Origin: Cytospora piceicola
Lineage: Eukaryota > Ascomycota > Sordariomycetes > Diaporthales > Cytosporaceae
Assembly: GCA_023375675.1 (NCBI GenBank)
Contig: JALQBC010000025.1
Location: 372,001 to 436,000 of the forward strand
DNA length: 64,000 nucleotides
Direction of reading: 5' to 3'
Shown here: positions 24,901 through 36,679 of the stretch, one piece after another
Layout: every line of letters starts with the position of its first letter
How positions within the stretch are numbered: the stretch's first letter is position 1
Program-made: the position numbers and the translations under genes
Notes under the pieces: model-generated
What the model saw: only the letters and a program-made list of their open reading frames with translations
The model's database searches: none
Told to the model about the DNA's origin: nothing

Positions 24901-26783
24901 TTCTGGTTCAGCATCGCGAACAGGTTCAAGGCCGGGAAAGCAACGTCAATGCGCAAAGGTTTACCGCCAACAATCGTGTATGCATAGAATGCAGCCACGG
25001 GGAAGAAGTAGGCCGAGATTTTGTTCGTCGCCGCCACGGCCTTGTTGATAAGGTTCACAATAACCCTGTATTTCAGCTCCTTCTGGCGAGATGCCATAAT
25101 CTGCCCCAACCAGCGGTCCTGCCAGTCATACCAACGGAGATGCCGGATCGCCTCGACGAACTGCGCGGTCACTTGTAGTTTGACGTCAGTTACCGCGCGA
25201 CGGGCGCGTTCCCAGTTGACCAGGGCACGAATGATAAAGCTGTTGAGGAGCTGCGCAAATACTACAAGGAGGACACCACCCAGCGCTGCCGGACCGAGAA
25301 TTTTCCAGATGAGAATGATCGTAAGGATGAAGTTCATCGGCTTGGTGAAAAAGTTCGCAAATTCCCAGAACCGCTGGGCGATCTCGTAAACGTCATTTCT
25401 CATCAAGTTGAGAATCTTACCCATCGAGGCAGGGCCGTGCTCTCTGTCTTTGATGTTCTTGTCGTCCGCGTCATTATGATTCTCGCTTGGGAAGGTGAAG
25501 GCTTTGCGCATCAAGGTCTTCTCGTAAATCATGGTGATCATCTCGCCCCGAGACCGCTCGTAGGCTCGTCGACAGAACCAAAGAGTGAAGATACCCGACT
25601 GCGCGCTGATCAGACGGGCAATGAGAATAAAGACGCCGTAGACCACGGCCACTCTCCGATTAGGATTCTCACCCTCCAGGGCAGAGAGTAGCTGCTTCAG
25701 AAAGACTATCGGGATGAGAGAGCATATCGACTCCAGAATGCTAAGGAACGTTGTAATAATCAGATCTGGCGCATTTGCCTTCAGAATCCGAGCAAGCACC
25801 GATCCCTTGACATCTCTGAAAAGGCAGTGCAAGCGACCATGCTGGAATTCGAGCGGCAGTTTCCAAATGTCCTCGTCGTGAAGCTGCCTCTGATAACCAG
25901 CCTTCACGATAGGCGCCATCCATGTCACCGACATCCACTGCCAGAGCGTAAGGCCGTCTTCCGGACTGCGAAGCTTGGATGTCGGGGTTTGGAATGGAGC
26001 GCAGACATCATCACTTTCCAGGAGCGGGTTTCGCATAGGCATATTGACAATAAAGATAATCGATGCCAGGGGAATAATCATCTCAGCTGCCCATACTAGT
26101 AAGCCTTGCCGCGTGGTTGCATGGAGGATAGTACTGAACAGGATGACCTGGATAAGCAGCAGTGCCCCCTGCAGGACGAGTGCCGCACCCGGGGTTGATC
26201 GAGGCCTTTCGATCAGTAGGACTGCAATTGTTATAACCTTGTCGCCAATTAGCAGTAAACTCGTGGACAACGCAGCGGCCCAGCACAAATATACTCACGT
26301 GGGGTATCAGTGGTGTTAGAAAGAGGGGCCCAGCTACTGGGTTCAGCGAGGCCAAAATACTGATCAGGAGCCCGACTGCCGAGTTTAAAGCAAGAGAGAT
26401 GGTAGAGGGACTCCATGTCCTGGGCTTTGAGACGATAATATCAACTGAAATACCCTCTGTCTCGCCGTGCTCTTCGACCGCGAAATTGCGCAACCATACT
26501 GGCCTGCGTCGCCACAATGGTTGCAGTCCATATCGTAGTATCACGACAAGGATGGAGAACGCCGTGGGAATCCATGCAATAATGCCGACGCAGTCTCCGA
26601 AAATAGCAAGTTCGTTGATCTGCAGGTGCCCGTTAACAAGGGGTTCGAGATTTGAGACATAATGTTACCCCTGACGGCTGTAGAGGGTGCAAAATGTGGT
26701 CAACTTACCCAAAGTTGATTACAACAGTTCAAACATGGTCGCAAAATGTTCCACGAGAGAAAGGGGGACGGAGAAGAGACCAT
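21966..26783 (-). CDS. ABC transporter, ABCC (MRP) type, full length
   Basis: ATP-driven exporter of conjugates, drugs or metabolites at the plasma or vacuolar membrane. Exons 26783-26709, 26619-26299 and 26237-21966 join to 1555 aa. The last exon alone has no ATG start. Intron 2 (26238-26298) has donor GTGAGT and a TGCTAAT branch point. Intron 1 (26620-26708) links the initial MVSSPSPFLSW to INELAIFGDC; this short first exon is the least certain part. TMD0-like helices occupy the first 200 residues. NBD1 has Walker A GKVGSGKT near 664-671, signature LSGGQ near 755 and LLLDD near 776. TMD2 is followed by NBD2 with GRTGSGKST near 1294, signature LSQGQ near 1471 and LDEATASID. NBD2 carries a Ser-rich insert of about 65 residues before its signature. 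Neighbouring P450 and SRPBCC genes suit a detoxification or export role. Confidence 0.92.
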
Positions 26784-28072
26784 CTTGATGCTAGACTATA
26801 AGACGCAAAGACAAATGCGACCCGGAAACCTCATCATACGTATTTCCTAATATGCGAGCAACCAATTCAACTGAGGAATGATTTGGCAATTGGAGATGAT
26901 TCCTTGTGTTTCTTTGTTTCTTTTTCCGCGAAGTCAAACAACCAAATTCAGCAGGAATAGTGGCGATATGAGCTCAGGTACGGAGTGGCGGTCTGGACAA
27001 AGACGGCCTGACAGCCAGAACAGCCTGCAAGAGTCGGCGTCGAGAAAATTCGAAGCCTGTGGGCTGCGGGGTTAGCTGGCCGCGGCCGGCGACAATCACT
27101 AAATATGGGATGGCTGAGCGATTTGACAGCCGCTAACCCACTATACTTCATGAATGGTGCGCATTAGCGTGTCGCTGATGGCACGACAGCATGGTTAGTT
27201 ATCTCCTTGCGCGTTCAGTTTGTTCCAATGGTGCAGGGCTGCAGGCTGCAGGACACGTTACATACTCTCTGGCCTGGTGCCTCAAATTAAGAAGTCCATA
27301 GAAAGGGGCAATTTGAATCCCAGAATACTAGATATAATCCAAAATGTATGTGATTGTGGCAGAAAACCGTCACTCCACCCTGAAGCTACCTCACCTCCTG
27401 CTGGCAGGCTGGCCGGGGTTTGGCTGACTGGGGGTTTTGACAGCGGCGGTTTCGGTTCGGCACTGGGCGCCATAGCGGCCTCCTTCTGACTCGGACTAGT
27501 ACGGCCCCGCCCCGTTCCGCAACGTCGGAAGGTGATATCGTACTGTCGCCGTGGAACTGTCGTGATACTTCGAGTTGGATTCATGCCCATAAAGCAGTCG
27601 ACACGAGCGGCAAACATCTGGCCGTGAGATACATGTCCGATATTGCCACGTCGGTAGATCGCGACGGGAATACAGAAGGGCTGACCGTGATCTGTGTCGC
27701 GAGACAGGATAATGAGGGACAGACTTGTGCTGCGCAGCTTCATGAAGTCCAACTTTGGGGTTGTATGCAGTTCTGCCATGACAGTCAAGTTGCTGTAATC
27801 AGGCATCAGAGTTCATATACCGCTCATACCCAATGTCATTGAATGTATCTTGGATCGAAAATCATTGGCCGGGCGCCTCATGAGCGCAAAGTTGCCATCC
27901 ATTACAGGCATGATAATTCAATATGAAGAGAATACCTGGTGTCTCCAGGGGAGACATTCCATTCTTCGGTACGAGAAACGCCACTTCCGAGCACTCCAAT
28001 CGAAGGGGTATTAGGCTTCCGAGGAAATACTAGAAACACCGAGTTGTCCAGCACTTCAGCGAGCTCGGCTCG
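26784..28072. other. Intergenic, 1.3 kb
   Basis: Upstream of the ABC transporter and downstream of the surface-protein gene. A 174-codon frame on the minus strand (27282-27806) has no recognisable domain and is not called. Confidence 0.4.
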
Positions 28073-29155
28073 TTACCGCGAAGGCCGATATGGCTCGTAG
28101 CGGCTTGGCTCTTCATGCATTCGAGAACTCCAGTCGGTTCCAGAAAAGCGAGAGCTAGGTGACACCGTGGGTGACGTGACTGAGATGATGGGCATCTCGA
28201 CAGGAGCAACGGACGGTGCTACAGACACCGGTCTCTCGCTATCAGTCGACATTTCATAGACGTCCGGTAGTTGTTGGTGTAGATTCCCCAATCCCGGGTG
28301 CATCTTCACAACTTCAAATGCACCCGGTGACCAGGGGACTTGGCGACCGTCTGGTGTCGATTGCCAGCTCGTACGTGGATCAAAAACATTTCCTAGTCCC
28401 GAGGGCGCTGTTGATGTGCAGCTCGGATTTGCGAGTTCGGAGCTTGTAAATCCGAACGTGGTAGCTCCCTTGACCACGGGATTGCACGACAATTCTCCTT
28501 CTATATGTTGCACTTCCTCATACGTGTGGTTGCGACGTCGTCGGTGGCGACACAAGAAAAGAAGCGCTGCGACAAAGAGTGCCAGCCCTGCGGCAGCTGA
28601 TCCGACGATGATTCCCACTTTGGCGCCAGTTGACAGCCCACTGTTATTGCGAAAGCTTGGTGTGGAGGTAGAACTCGGTGAGCCTGTTGTGGTCGCTGCG
28701 ATAGTCCGCTCTGTGCTGGTTGTGACTATAGTGCTTGTTGACGCCGTTTTGCTGGCCGATGTCTTACTGGCGGTCATGGTGGAGCTGGGGGAAGCAGACA
28801 GACTCGACTCTTCTGCCATCCATTCTTGTCTGGATACACTCAGAGGGGTGTTTGAATCGGAGCAGTGCAATTTCATGGCGTTGTAGGTACTCTCCATATC
28901 ATCAGAATCCTTGTGGGCCACGCATTTTGCGGAGTTGGTTACAAAATCGCCGCCATTGCCGCAGAGGCACTCGTTCATCTCGGGAACCGTATCGCCATCG
29001 CAGCCTGAGTTGTCGGATGCGTCGTACAGGCATTGTTGCGCACCATATGGATAATCAGAGAAGTCATTTTTGACTGTTCTCCTGTCTCTTGCGAAAGAAG
29101 ATGCTGTGAAGAAAAGGACGAAAGGTTGTGACCGCCCTTGGGGTCGAAATTGCAT
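28073..29155 (-). CDS. Cysteine-rich single-pass surface protein, Mid2/WSC-sensor-like architecture
   Basis: A 360-aa frame. The N-terminus has a weak secretion-like stretch (PFVLFFTASSFA). A short cysteine-rich ectodomain (about 35-105, at least six Cys, including NECLCGN) is followed by a Ser/Thr-rich, probably O-mannosylated stalk (about 115-172). One transmembrane helix (about 178-203, VGIIVGSAAAGLALFVAALLFLC) is followed by a stop-transfer RHRRRR and a 150-residue cytosolic tail. This is the layout of fungal wall-stress sensors and CFEM-like surface proteins, though the ectodomain is not a canonical WSC domain. ATG 29155 has a good upstream context, but a missed first exon encoding a better signal peptide is possible. 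The role as a sensor is inferred from architecture only. Confidence 0.7.
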   Translation of the reverse strand: MQFRPQGRSQPFVLFFTASSFARDRRTVKNDFSDYPYGAQQCLYDASDNSGCDGDTVPEMNECLCGNGGDFVTNSAKCVAHKDSDDMESTYNAMKLHCSDSNTPLSVSRQEWMAEESSLSASPSSTMTASKTSASKTASTSTIVTTSTERTIAATTTGSPSSTSTPSFRNNSGLSTGAKVGIIVGSAAAGLALFVAALLFLCRHRRRRNHTYEEVQHIEGELSCNPVVKGATTFGFTSSELANPSCTSTAPSGLGNVFDPRTSWQSTPDGRQVPWSPGAFEVVKMHPGLGNLHQQLPDVYEMSTDSERPVSVAPSVAPVEMPIISVTSPTVSPSSRFSGTDWSSRMHEEPSRYEPYRPSR

Positions 29156-29993
29156 CTTGAAGTAGGTTATGATTGTGGGGTTGAGCCTTCAACCGACGAC
29201 CAATTGGTCCAAGCGGCGTGGGGTGGAGCTGCAGTGGGGGCCGTTGAAAGTTTATTAGATGGGACCGTTGCATTTGCCAAAACATTGAAATGAACAATGT
29301 CTTGTTATGTTTGTTCCGACTGGATCAGAGGCAACCGGTTTCTGAAGTGGTGTTTTTGATCAAGTAAAAGAGGAACTAATCAACCAAAGAGGAGGCCGAA
29401 GGCCAAGCATGAAGGGGCATGTAGGGCAAGGCTTCCTAGATACCTACACTCAGGTAGTTATCGATTTAGCATCAACAGGTCAGCGAGCGGCTGAGTGCAG
29501 GAGCAGGAAGGGGGAATAAGCTAGTCTCCCTGGCAACCTGATTTCGAGGCCACAGCCATCATGGCTCCCGAGGTCCATATCGCTTCATGCCCAGGTATCT
29601 ACTTGAGTACTTCGTTAGGTAAGTCGTTAGGCCAGCTTCAGCTTTATGGCTGACATGGCTGGGGCTCTTGGCCAACCTTGGAACTTCTAGTATGCCCGGG
29701 TCGCTCCTGGACTTCAAGGTGAGACAACACGTGCATAAGAAGGAGCTGGTTCAATCCCATATGTCCAGCCTCCGTCCCGTCCAACCTCACTTTGCTGAGT
29801 TTGGCAGCTGTGGCTTTGCCTTGGTTGCGGACCTCATCGCCGCCTTCTCTTGAGCGTGGACTTGGACGGTCGCACTGCGCAACATGGCAAATCCATGCCG
29901 GTTTAAAACCCTTGTCTGGCGACCGGTCTACATATCTGAGTCGCCACAACGCCCTCTTCTACTCTCAAAATACCCTGTCGTACCTTCTCTTCG
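29156..29993. other. Intergenic, about 840 bp
   Basis: Promoter side of the surface-protein gene; no other gene seen. Confidence 0.35.
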
Positions 29994-31250
29994 GTTACTT
30001 TCACCGTGGAAGATATATCCGCTTTTGACCTAGCCTCTAGCTCTATATATGCCGACCTGGATTTCTCAGCGCCATACGGTATCCTTCCAGAAAGACTGAC
30101 ACGTCCGATCCAGATGACTCGGCTACAGTAAGTATTACATACTACGATATATCATCAAACTCAAGCCCGCAGTCTGCACCAGGATGGAAGCTCACTGTTG
30201 GTATCAAGGATAGCGTGTCCTCGTCTGATGCCACAAACCTTGGAACGCATCGGTCAACAAGGGTCAGGTCTTTGAAGCGACTACGTTGTGTCTTGAGACG
30301 CCTAGTGGCGCATGCAGATGGATGATTCCTGGAAGATGTGCATCATCGTGTATTCTGGATTGCTCTTCGAGACTTCTGCTTTGCCCATGATCGATGGCAC
30401 CTGCAGCGATGTGCTCTCGGCAGTTTATCCAGGCTCTTACAGTTGCTGCTTGAGGTGCTAGTTCCAACTGTAAGGAGACGGATGGAAGCTACAACGACTT
30501 GTCTACTAGCCAGGTGCATGCGTTTGTTTTCCAACAGACAGTGCACCCTGGGGCAACCACCTCTTCCATCCGTATGGTTTCCATACTTGAAGCGGTTCGC
30601 GTATCTCTTCTCAACTCAAACCTGACACCAAAGCTCTTTCAGTCATCAACCCGAGAGGCCTCTTCAATCTGTAAACCGTCATCACGATCTTTGGGCACGT
30701 CTCTACCTGTGGCACTCTTTCCTAAGCAGCGCGGGGATCCAGTGCATTCGCCCTTCCAACGGGATGACCGCTGCGAGCAGTGTGACGTCTAGTCCGGATG
30801 ATCCCAAAAAAGACTTATGTAGGCGTGATCAAGGTAAGGCACAAGGTTTCTGGTGCATTTACTATTTTCTTTGCCTGGATTTTGTTGTTGTGTTATTAGA
30901 GGCCTGACGGACCGAGGACTTCTCTTGGAGACGGCAGGGTGGTGTCTAGCCTTGCCGTGGACGCAACTGTGCCAATGGATGGCCAGGATAGGTATGTTTA
31001 GGATATCGTCTTATATTTGCTCTACTGTCTTGGGGGGTCACCATCGAGGACCAGGCGATTCAAATTGCATTCCCTGGCCAAACCCAATGGATGCCAGGCA
31101 CGATCTCATCTCGTCATTGTCAAGACGTACTGCTCCCGAGGTCATGATTACTATGCATAGTCAACTATGGGGCGGCCTGCCATCTATCTGTCCTGATCGC
31201 AACGACTATTTCAAATGGATTCTGGAGTACGTCGCCCACTTTACAAGATC
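29994..31250 (+). pseudogene. Probable decayed gene, function unknown
   Basis: Protein-like sequence runs left to right but changes frame repeatedly. From 29994: VTFTVEDISAFDLASSSIYA. From 30092: KTDTSDPDDSATVSITYYDI and on to GWKLTVGIKDSVSSSDATNL. From 30241, after a frame change: WNASVNKGQVFEATTLCLET. From about 30319: MDDSWKMCIIVYSGLLFETS to CSDVLSAVYPGSYSCCLRC and a stop. Further pieces reading WGNHLFHPYGFHT, DTKALSVINPRGLFNL and DGPRTSLGDGRVVSSLAVDA follow with stops between them to about 31250. Such ordered, low-complexity-free segments are unlikely by chance, and introns do not explain every break. I do not recognise the family; the Cys and N-glycosylation-like sites suggest a secreted or surface protein. 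Confidence 0.4.
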
Positions 31251-31736
31251 GATGTTCAAGATGTTTCTGCCCCTGTAAACTCGAGTTCCAGAACCCGCTT
31301 CCAACTACCCCCGCATTTTCCCGCCTAAAGAGGCAGTCACACTTAGGTGACCCCCCCCAGAAAAGATACATCATTGCTACCGCACCTTATGGTGAGGACG
31401 GAAGTATCCCCCGCTAAACCCTTCACCATTAGTTACCTGCCCCGGGGGTCTTTAGGCACCAAGGCAAGTCCCTTCTGTCACGCTTTCTGGCGCTGGCCGT
31501 CGAGTTACACGTTGAAAACGCGCCAGCCCACCACCGCAACAACGCGTCTCCCAATCTGCAAACAACGGCTTCCCAACCAGCTAACTTCTTCACCTCTTTA
31601 CCAAATTATTAGCAGTACTCAATCTTCCACACTCGCCAGGTCCCTACCGAGCTCTAATACACTCCAACTCGATCTTATTCAATTCCTTCTAGCCCTCCAA
31701 AGGCCCACTAGTGGTCATTCCAAAGCACTAGCCGCA
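31251..31736. promoter_or_regulatory. Upstream region of the nuclear GTPase gene
   Basis: Contains a pyrimidine-rich leader-like stretch from about 31550 to the start codon. No specific site assigned. Confidence 0.4.
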
Positions 31737-34700
31737 ATGGCGGGGTCCCCAGTCAAGCAGGAGCCGCGTCACATCAAGCCTGACCCCGGTGCTGATGCTG
31801 ATCCTGACGACGCTCGCATCGATGCATCTATTCCAGCTGCTGAGGATTTCAAGGACGATGCGGGTCAAGCTGCGGGCACTCGCGAGACCAACTACATCGA
31901 GCAACTTGTATCCCATGCTTCTATCGAGGAGCTCGAGGCTGGCGTTCAGGTTGGCGTTCAGCTCCTCGACAGCCTCAAACCTCCTTTACAAGCTGCATTG
32001 GTAAGCGGAGAAACCCAAGCATCCAACTGGTTGGAGTCAATCACTCGGTTGCAAGATGAGGCGAAGCCAGCACGTACTGTGGTCGGCGTAGTGTACGTAT
32101 CCTACTTCTGTTACGTCGAGGACCGTCGTTGCTAATATAGACGCGAAAGGGGCAATACCGGTGCAGGAAAGAGCTCTGTGATCAATGCATTGCTAGACGA
32201 GGAGAGGTACAGTCAACAATGTCTATTGATCAGGAGCACACGTTTGCTAACCTACTCCGCAGACTGGTGCCTACTAATGGCATGCGTGCTTGCACCGCTT
32301 CGGCCACAGAGATCTCTTACAACTACTCTGATGACCCCGAGCAGCTGTACCGGGCGGAAATCGAGTTTATCAGCGCCGCGGACTGGGCTCAAGAGCTCAA
32401 GACTCTGTTGGATGATCTTCTGGACGGTAACGGCCAAGTTTCCAGGGATTGCACGACCCCTGATACCGAGGCGAGTCTGGCATATTCGAAAATCAAGGCC
32501 GTTTATCCACATTTGACCAAGGAAATGATCGCGAACACCAGCGCGGCTGATTTGGCCCAGGCTCCGTCCATTCGCAGTGTGATCGGTAGTCTGAAGCGGC
32601 TCAACGCAACGACCTCCTCCCAGCTCTTCAAGGGACTACAGCACTACGTTGATAGCAAGGAGAAGACGGCTGGCATGGGACATATTATGGAATACTGGCG
32701 TATGTGCAAAGGCATTTTTTATGAGAAGCTTTTCCCGTTCCATCAATGCACCTTCCACTTCCCTGCCTCCCTTCTCCTTTCCTAGTACAACGATACCGAG
32801 AAATACTAACAATTTGTCAGCTCTTATCAAGGTTGTTCGCATCTACTGCAAGGCAGATGCTCTTCGGACTGGCGCCGTCATTGTTGACTTGCCTGGTATT
32901 CAGGATAGCAATGCCGCCCGAGCTGCCGTTGCCGAGAGCTACATGAAGGCATGTACGGGTCTGTGGATCACCGCGGCTATTCAGCGAGCAGTGGACGACA
33001 AGACAGCCAAGAACCTTCTCGGTGACTCATTTAAGCGCCAGTTGAAGTACGACGGAACTTACTCCGCGGTTACTTTCATCTGCACGAAGACGGACGATAT
33101 CCTTGAGTCGGAGGTCGCGGCCAGCCTCAAAATCGAAGGCGAAGTGGGAGAATCATGGGCCGCAATAGAGGCTTTCCGGAGCGAGCAGAGAGAACTCAAG
33201 CGCAAGATTGGGGATCTGAAGGACCGGAAAAACGAGATTGACGACGAGATGGAAGATCTGGATACGAAGTCTGATCAGTGGGAGGACCTAGCGACGAAGC
33301 TCAGGGATGGCCAGACGGTTTACCGGCCATCCGTGAACACTAGTAAGAAGCGAAAGCGAAGTCCCAGTCCCGATCGAAATCGCAAGAGACGTGGCTCAGT
33401 CGACATGACATCCGATTCGGACGGCAGCTACAACTCTGATGCTAGCGACAAAGAGAATAGCCAGCCCGTCCAGGAGACCCGCACGCCCTTGACCGAGGGT
33501 GAGATCGAGGGTGAGCTGGTGCAGATCAAGTCTCAAAAGAAGGAGCTTCGCAAGTCACGAAAGACTTTGGACCGGGACATTTCGACAATGAAGAAGGAGC
33601 TGAACTCGACCGTCTTCGAGGAGAAGGCGTTGCTTTCTCAAGTCAAGTCGTTCTGCATCAAAGGGAGGAACGAATACTCCAAAGGCGGTATCAAGAATGA
33701 CTTCGCAATGGGTATCAAAGAGTAAGTCACCATCCTCTCAGCCCCTTTATCCATCTCACTTGTCCGGTACAATGTTCACATCTTTGCCCTTCGGATAACT
33801 CAATATATCTTCAGGCTTGACCAACAGACTGCGATTGATGAGGACGAGACGGCTTTCAACCCGGACGATGATGTCAGAGATTACGATGAAGTATCTCGGA
33901 GCCTCCCCGTCTTCACCGTCAGCGCTCGTGTAAGTTCTGCTTGATAAGTAGCCGTATCTCTGGCCCTACGCGCTAACACGGTCCCTCTGCTACAGGCCTA
34001 CCAAAAGCTCTCAGGGCGATTGGAGAAAGACGCAGTGCAGGTTGACGGATTCCCTTCCATTCAAGATACAGAAATCCCGCAATTGCAAGAGCACGCGAAG
34101 AAACTGACCGAGGGTGGACGAGCAAGCACTTCTCGTCGTTTTCTCAATGAATTGAGCCAACTCCTGAACTCAATGAAGCTTTGGGCTACCTATGATCGCC
34201 GTGTAGGGCACAGCAAGAAGGACCAGAAGGTCGACGAAATATTCTTGCGCACTCGCTTGACCGATCTTCAGAAGGTAGCACCCCCATCCTATCTCCTCTA
34301 AGGCTATTCGCTAACGAAGTCATGGCAGGAACTTCATACCGCCGTGGAAGACTGCTCATATTCTTTCAAAGACGCCCTGGGTGAGCAGCTGTATGAGACC
34401 TTTGACCGTCTGATACCGGCCGCTTCCGAGAGTGCTGTCCCGACTGCAACGTAAGTAAGTTGGTGGTGCACGGTTTGAGTCTGATCTGGCAGTCATGGCC
34501 GTCGCGCCAAAGGCTCACTTCTCATTCTAGGCCCATACCTCCCTTTCCATTGCACGTTACTTCTATGCTACCTTCCGTTCCCAAATCCTCTAGGTATGAG
34601 TGCAACAGCGGGGACTAACTGCAATGCTTCTAGTGGATGGGGTGCCCATCGATCTCTCGGTGGCTTGTTTTGGGCGACCTACAAAGCCACGACTCGTCGC

Positions 34701-35588
34701 TCTGGCGTTTTTTCCGGGGCTTCTGGTCAGAAGGACTTCAACGCTGAACTGTTTGAACCGATCGCTAAGAGTCTTGCTGGCAACTGGGAGAGGACTTTCC
34801 AACGACGACTCCCAGCTGCTTTGGAGTCTTTTGCGAGGACTTGCAAGGATATTATCAAGGCTTTCCACGACGATGCTATCGGTGGAGCTCAGCAAAATCT
34901 TACCCGAAACCCTGCCAGTTTGAATATGCTCAACCAGCAGATTCGGGGTTATACAGCGGCTATGGACGCTGCTCCTGCGGCTCTGCGGACGGCGATCACG
35001 GAGAGACAACGGGATGCCAACCGAGAATTCACACCTGTCATTCAACAAGCTATGCAACATGCTTACGATGTCTGCACAGCTGAGCGAGGTGAGTACCATC
35101 CAGAGCTCTGCTGTAGCGATCATGTCCGCTCTGTACTGACCAACGTCTGGATCATAGGTACCGGCTCTTACGCTCGAATGAAGATCTCCATGGAGTCGCA
35201 CGTGGAGACTGCGCGGCATACTATGTTCAGGCAGGCTTGCGACACCGTCAAGAACGACCTCGAACTGATGTGCTCCAACGTTGAAAAGGCTATGTTGGTC
35301 CTCGTGGATAACCTTTTCGTCAAGTTGGAGAAGGACTACCTTGCTGTCCTTGTTGGCGATGATGCGGAAGCTGAGGGAGGCGCCGTCCCTTGGTCTGAGC
35401 TCATGCTACGCAGCGAGATGAAGAAGCTCCTTATGGAGGCCGACTCTTGGTTTGTGGGGCTCAACCCTTCTGATGAGAAAGAAGAAGTAGCTCCTGCCGA
35501 GTTCGACGACGCCGAAGAGGATCTAATCGCTCAGCAATTCGAAGGAGACAACGGAGTGCGGTCTCCCAAGGTCAAATCAGAGCTCTAG
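31737..35588 (+). CDS. Nuclear dynamin-like GTPase, SLIP-GC-like
   Basis: Large GTPase resembling fungal proteins annotated as nuclear GTPase SLIP-GC. Nine exons (31737-32092, 32150-32206, 32263-32699, 32821-33721, 33815-33929, 33996-34274, 34329-34450, 34634-35088, 35158-35588) join to 1050 aa. The P-loop GNTGAGKS (120-127) is rebuilt only by intron 1. G3 is DLPG at 305-308 and G4 is TKTD at 371-374. A Glu/Lys-rich coiled coil lies at about 395-445, followed by a bipartite nuclear signal (KKRKRSPSPDRNRKRR, 458-473) and a second coiled coil. The C-terminal half is helical, as in dynamin stalks. Intron 7 (34451-34633) could instead hold a 63-nt exon. Intron 8 (35089-35157) is 69 bp and stop-free, so retention would add 23 residues. 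In vertebrates SLIP-GC acts in genome stability of germinal-centre B cells; the fungal role is unknown. Confidence 0.87.
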
Positions 35589-36679
35589 CTAGGTAGGAGG
35601 CCTGGGCAATTGGTTGTTTCTCTGAACAGTGTAGAACATGACTTTGACTTCACGTAACCGCGAGATATGGCGTCTCGTGGGGGCTTTCTGTATAGCCATG
35701 CGTCTAAAAGGGACGCTGATGATGGCTTCCTGGGCAAGTACATGCCCGGCTTAAGGTGGATATCATTCCTGCAAACCTTTGTCTATGCTGTCGAGGTGAA
35801 TGGGGTAGAACTAATGCGAAAGTTACCCGATCTCTTGGAGGTCCTACTGGGACCGTATGATCAAAGGCCGCGGAAGAAAGTGGGTTTGACGTGGAGACGA
35901 CTAACTGCTTCAGTTACTGAGAGTCACATGAGGGATCGAATACTAGCCTAGGTATATTTGCTCTACTAATTCATCACGATCACTGACCAAAAATTGCGAG
36001 CTTGATGTCGTTAGTCGGTATCACCGCTGAACCCCGGCCCGGCACCTCGTCCTTCTCCTATCTCATGTAGCAGGGCAAAAGCACGTACTACTGTCGCATC
36101 CAGGTGATAAGATGCAATCGTTTTGGTTTCGATACAATTCGTCCCAGCCTATCATATCGGATGCAGCGGCGTGGAGGCACAATTATGACTATCATCGAAT
36201 TGCCGGCTTTCCAGGTGTGTGGGTGGATCGGGCTGTAAGACGGTGGTCGATATGTCTGCATCTCGAACAGTAAAATAGGTAGCAGAGGCTAGACATGTCT
36301 GATAAGAAAACCACCCCTGACAAATGTAACTATCTCTCAGGATCTCTAGATCTCGCCATTGATGAGACATGTATTCGTGGGCATTCCCCGCTTCAGCATT
36401 GGGGCTTGTCGGAGACGTGGGATGCTTCGAGTAGTTATCGCTCGTTTCTCGATATGGCCACGCTGATCAGGCACCTCGTGCTTGGCTGCATCGGTTTTAG
36501 GGATACCTTTCAAGGACATTCGGTATCTAGACTCGGAGGTATCGACTGGAGATATGATCCCGTGCTGCAGTATATAAGTCTCTTCAAGTGCGAAGTTGTA
36601 CCCAGGGGATAGGAGGAACTGTCCGTACCATCATCCGGTTCTGTATGCCTGGCTTCATCTCATTAAAGAAAGCCTCAAC
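35589..36679. other. Intergenic upstream of the Dal5-like permease, 1.1 kb
   Basis: Two short frames here (35667-35951 and 36295-36612) show no domain and are not called. The right half carries the GATA-site cluster listed separately. Confidence 0.45.
36058..36440. promoter_or_regulatory. Cluster of seven HGATAR sites upstream of a permease gene
   Basis: HGATAR matches on either strand are at 36058-36063, 36105-36110, 36149-36154, 36189-36194, 36300-36305, 36330-36335 and 36435-36440. About one would be expected by chance in this length. HGATAR is the binding site of AreA/NIT2, the global nitrogen activator, which controls allantoin and allantoate permeases in fungi. The sites lie 240-620 bp before the permease start, a suitable distance. 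Function is inferred. Confidence 0.5.

Noticed and set aside
27282..27806. 174-codon minus-strand frame between the ABC transporter and surface-protein genes
   Set aside because: No domain, no consistent codon pattern, and low-complexity Pro/Ser at its end.
35667..36612. Two short plus-strand frames upstream of the permease
   Set aside because: No domain or homology recognised, and they lie where the promoter is expected.
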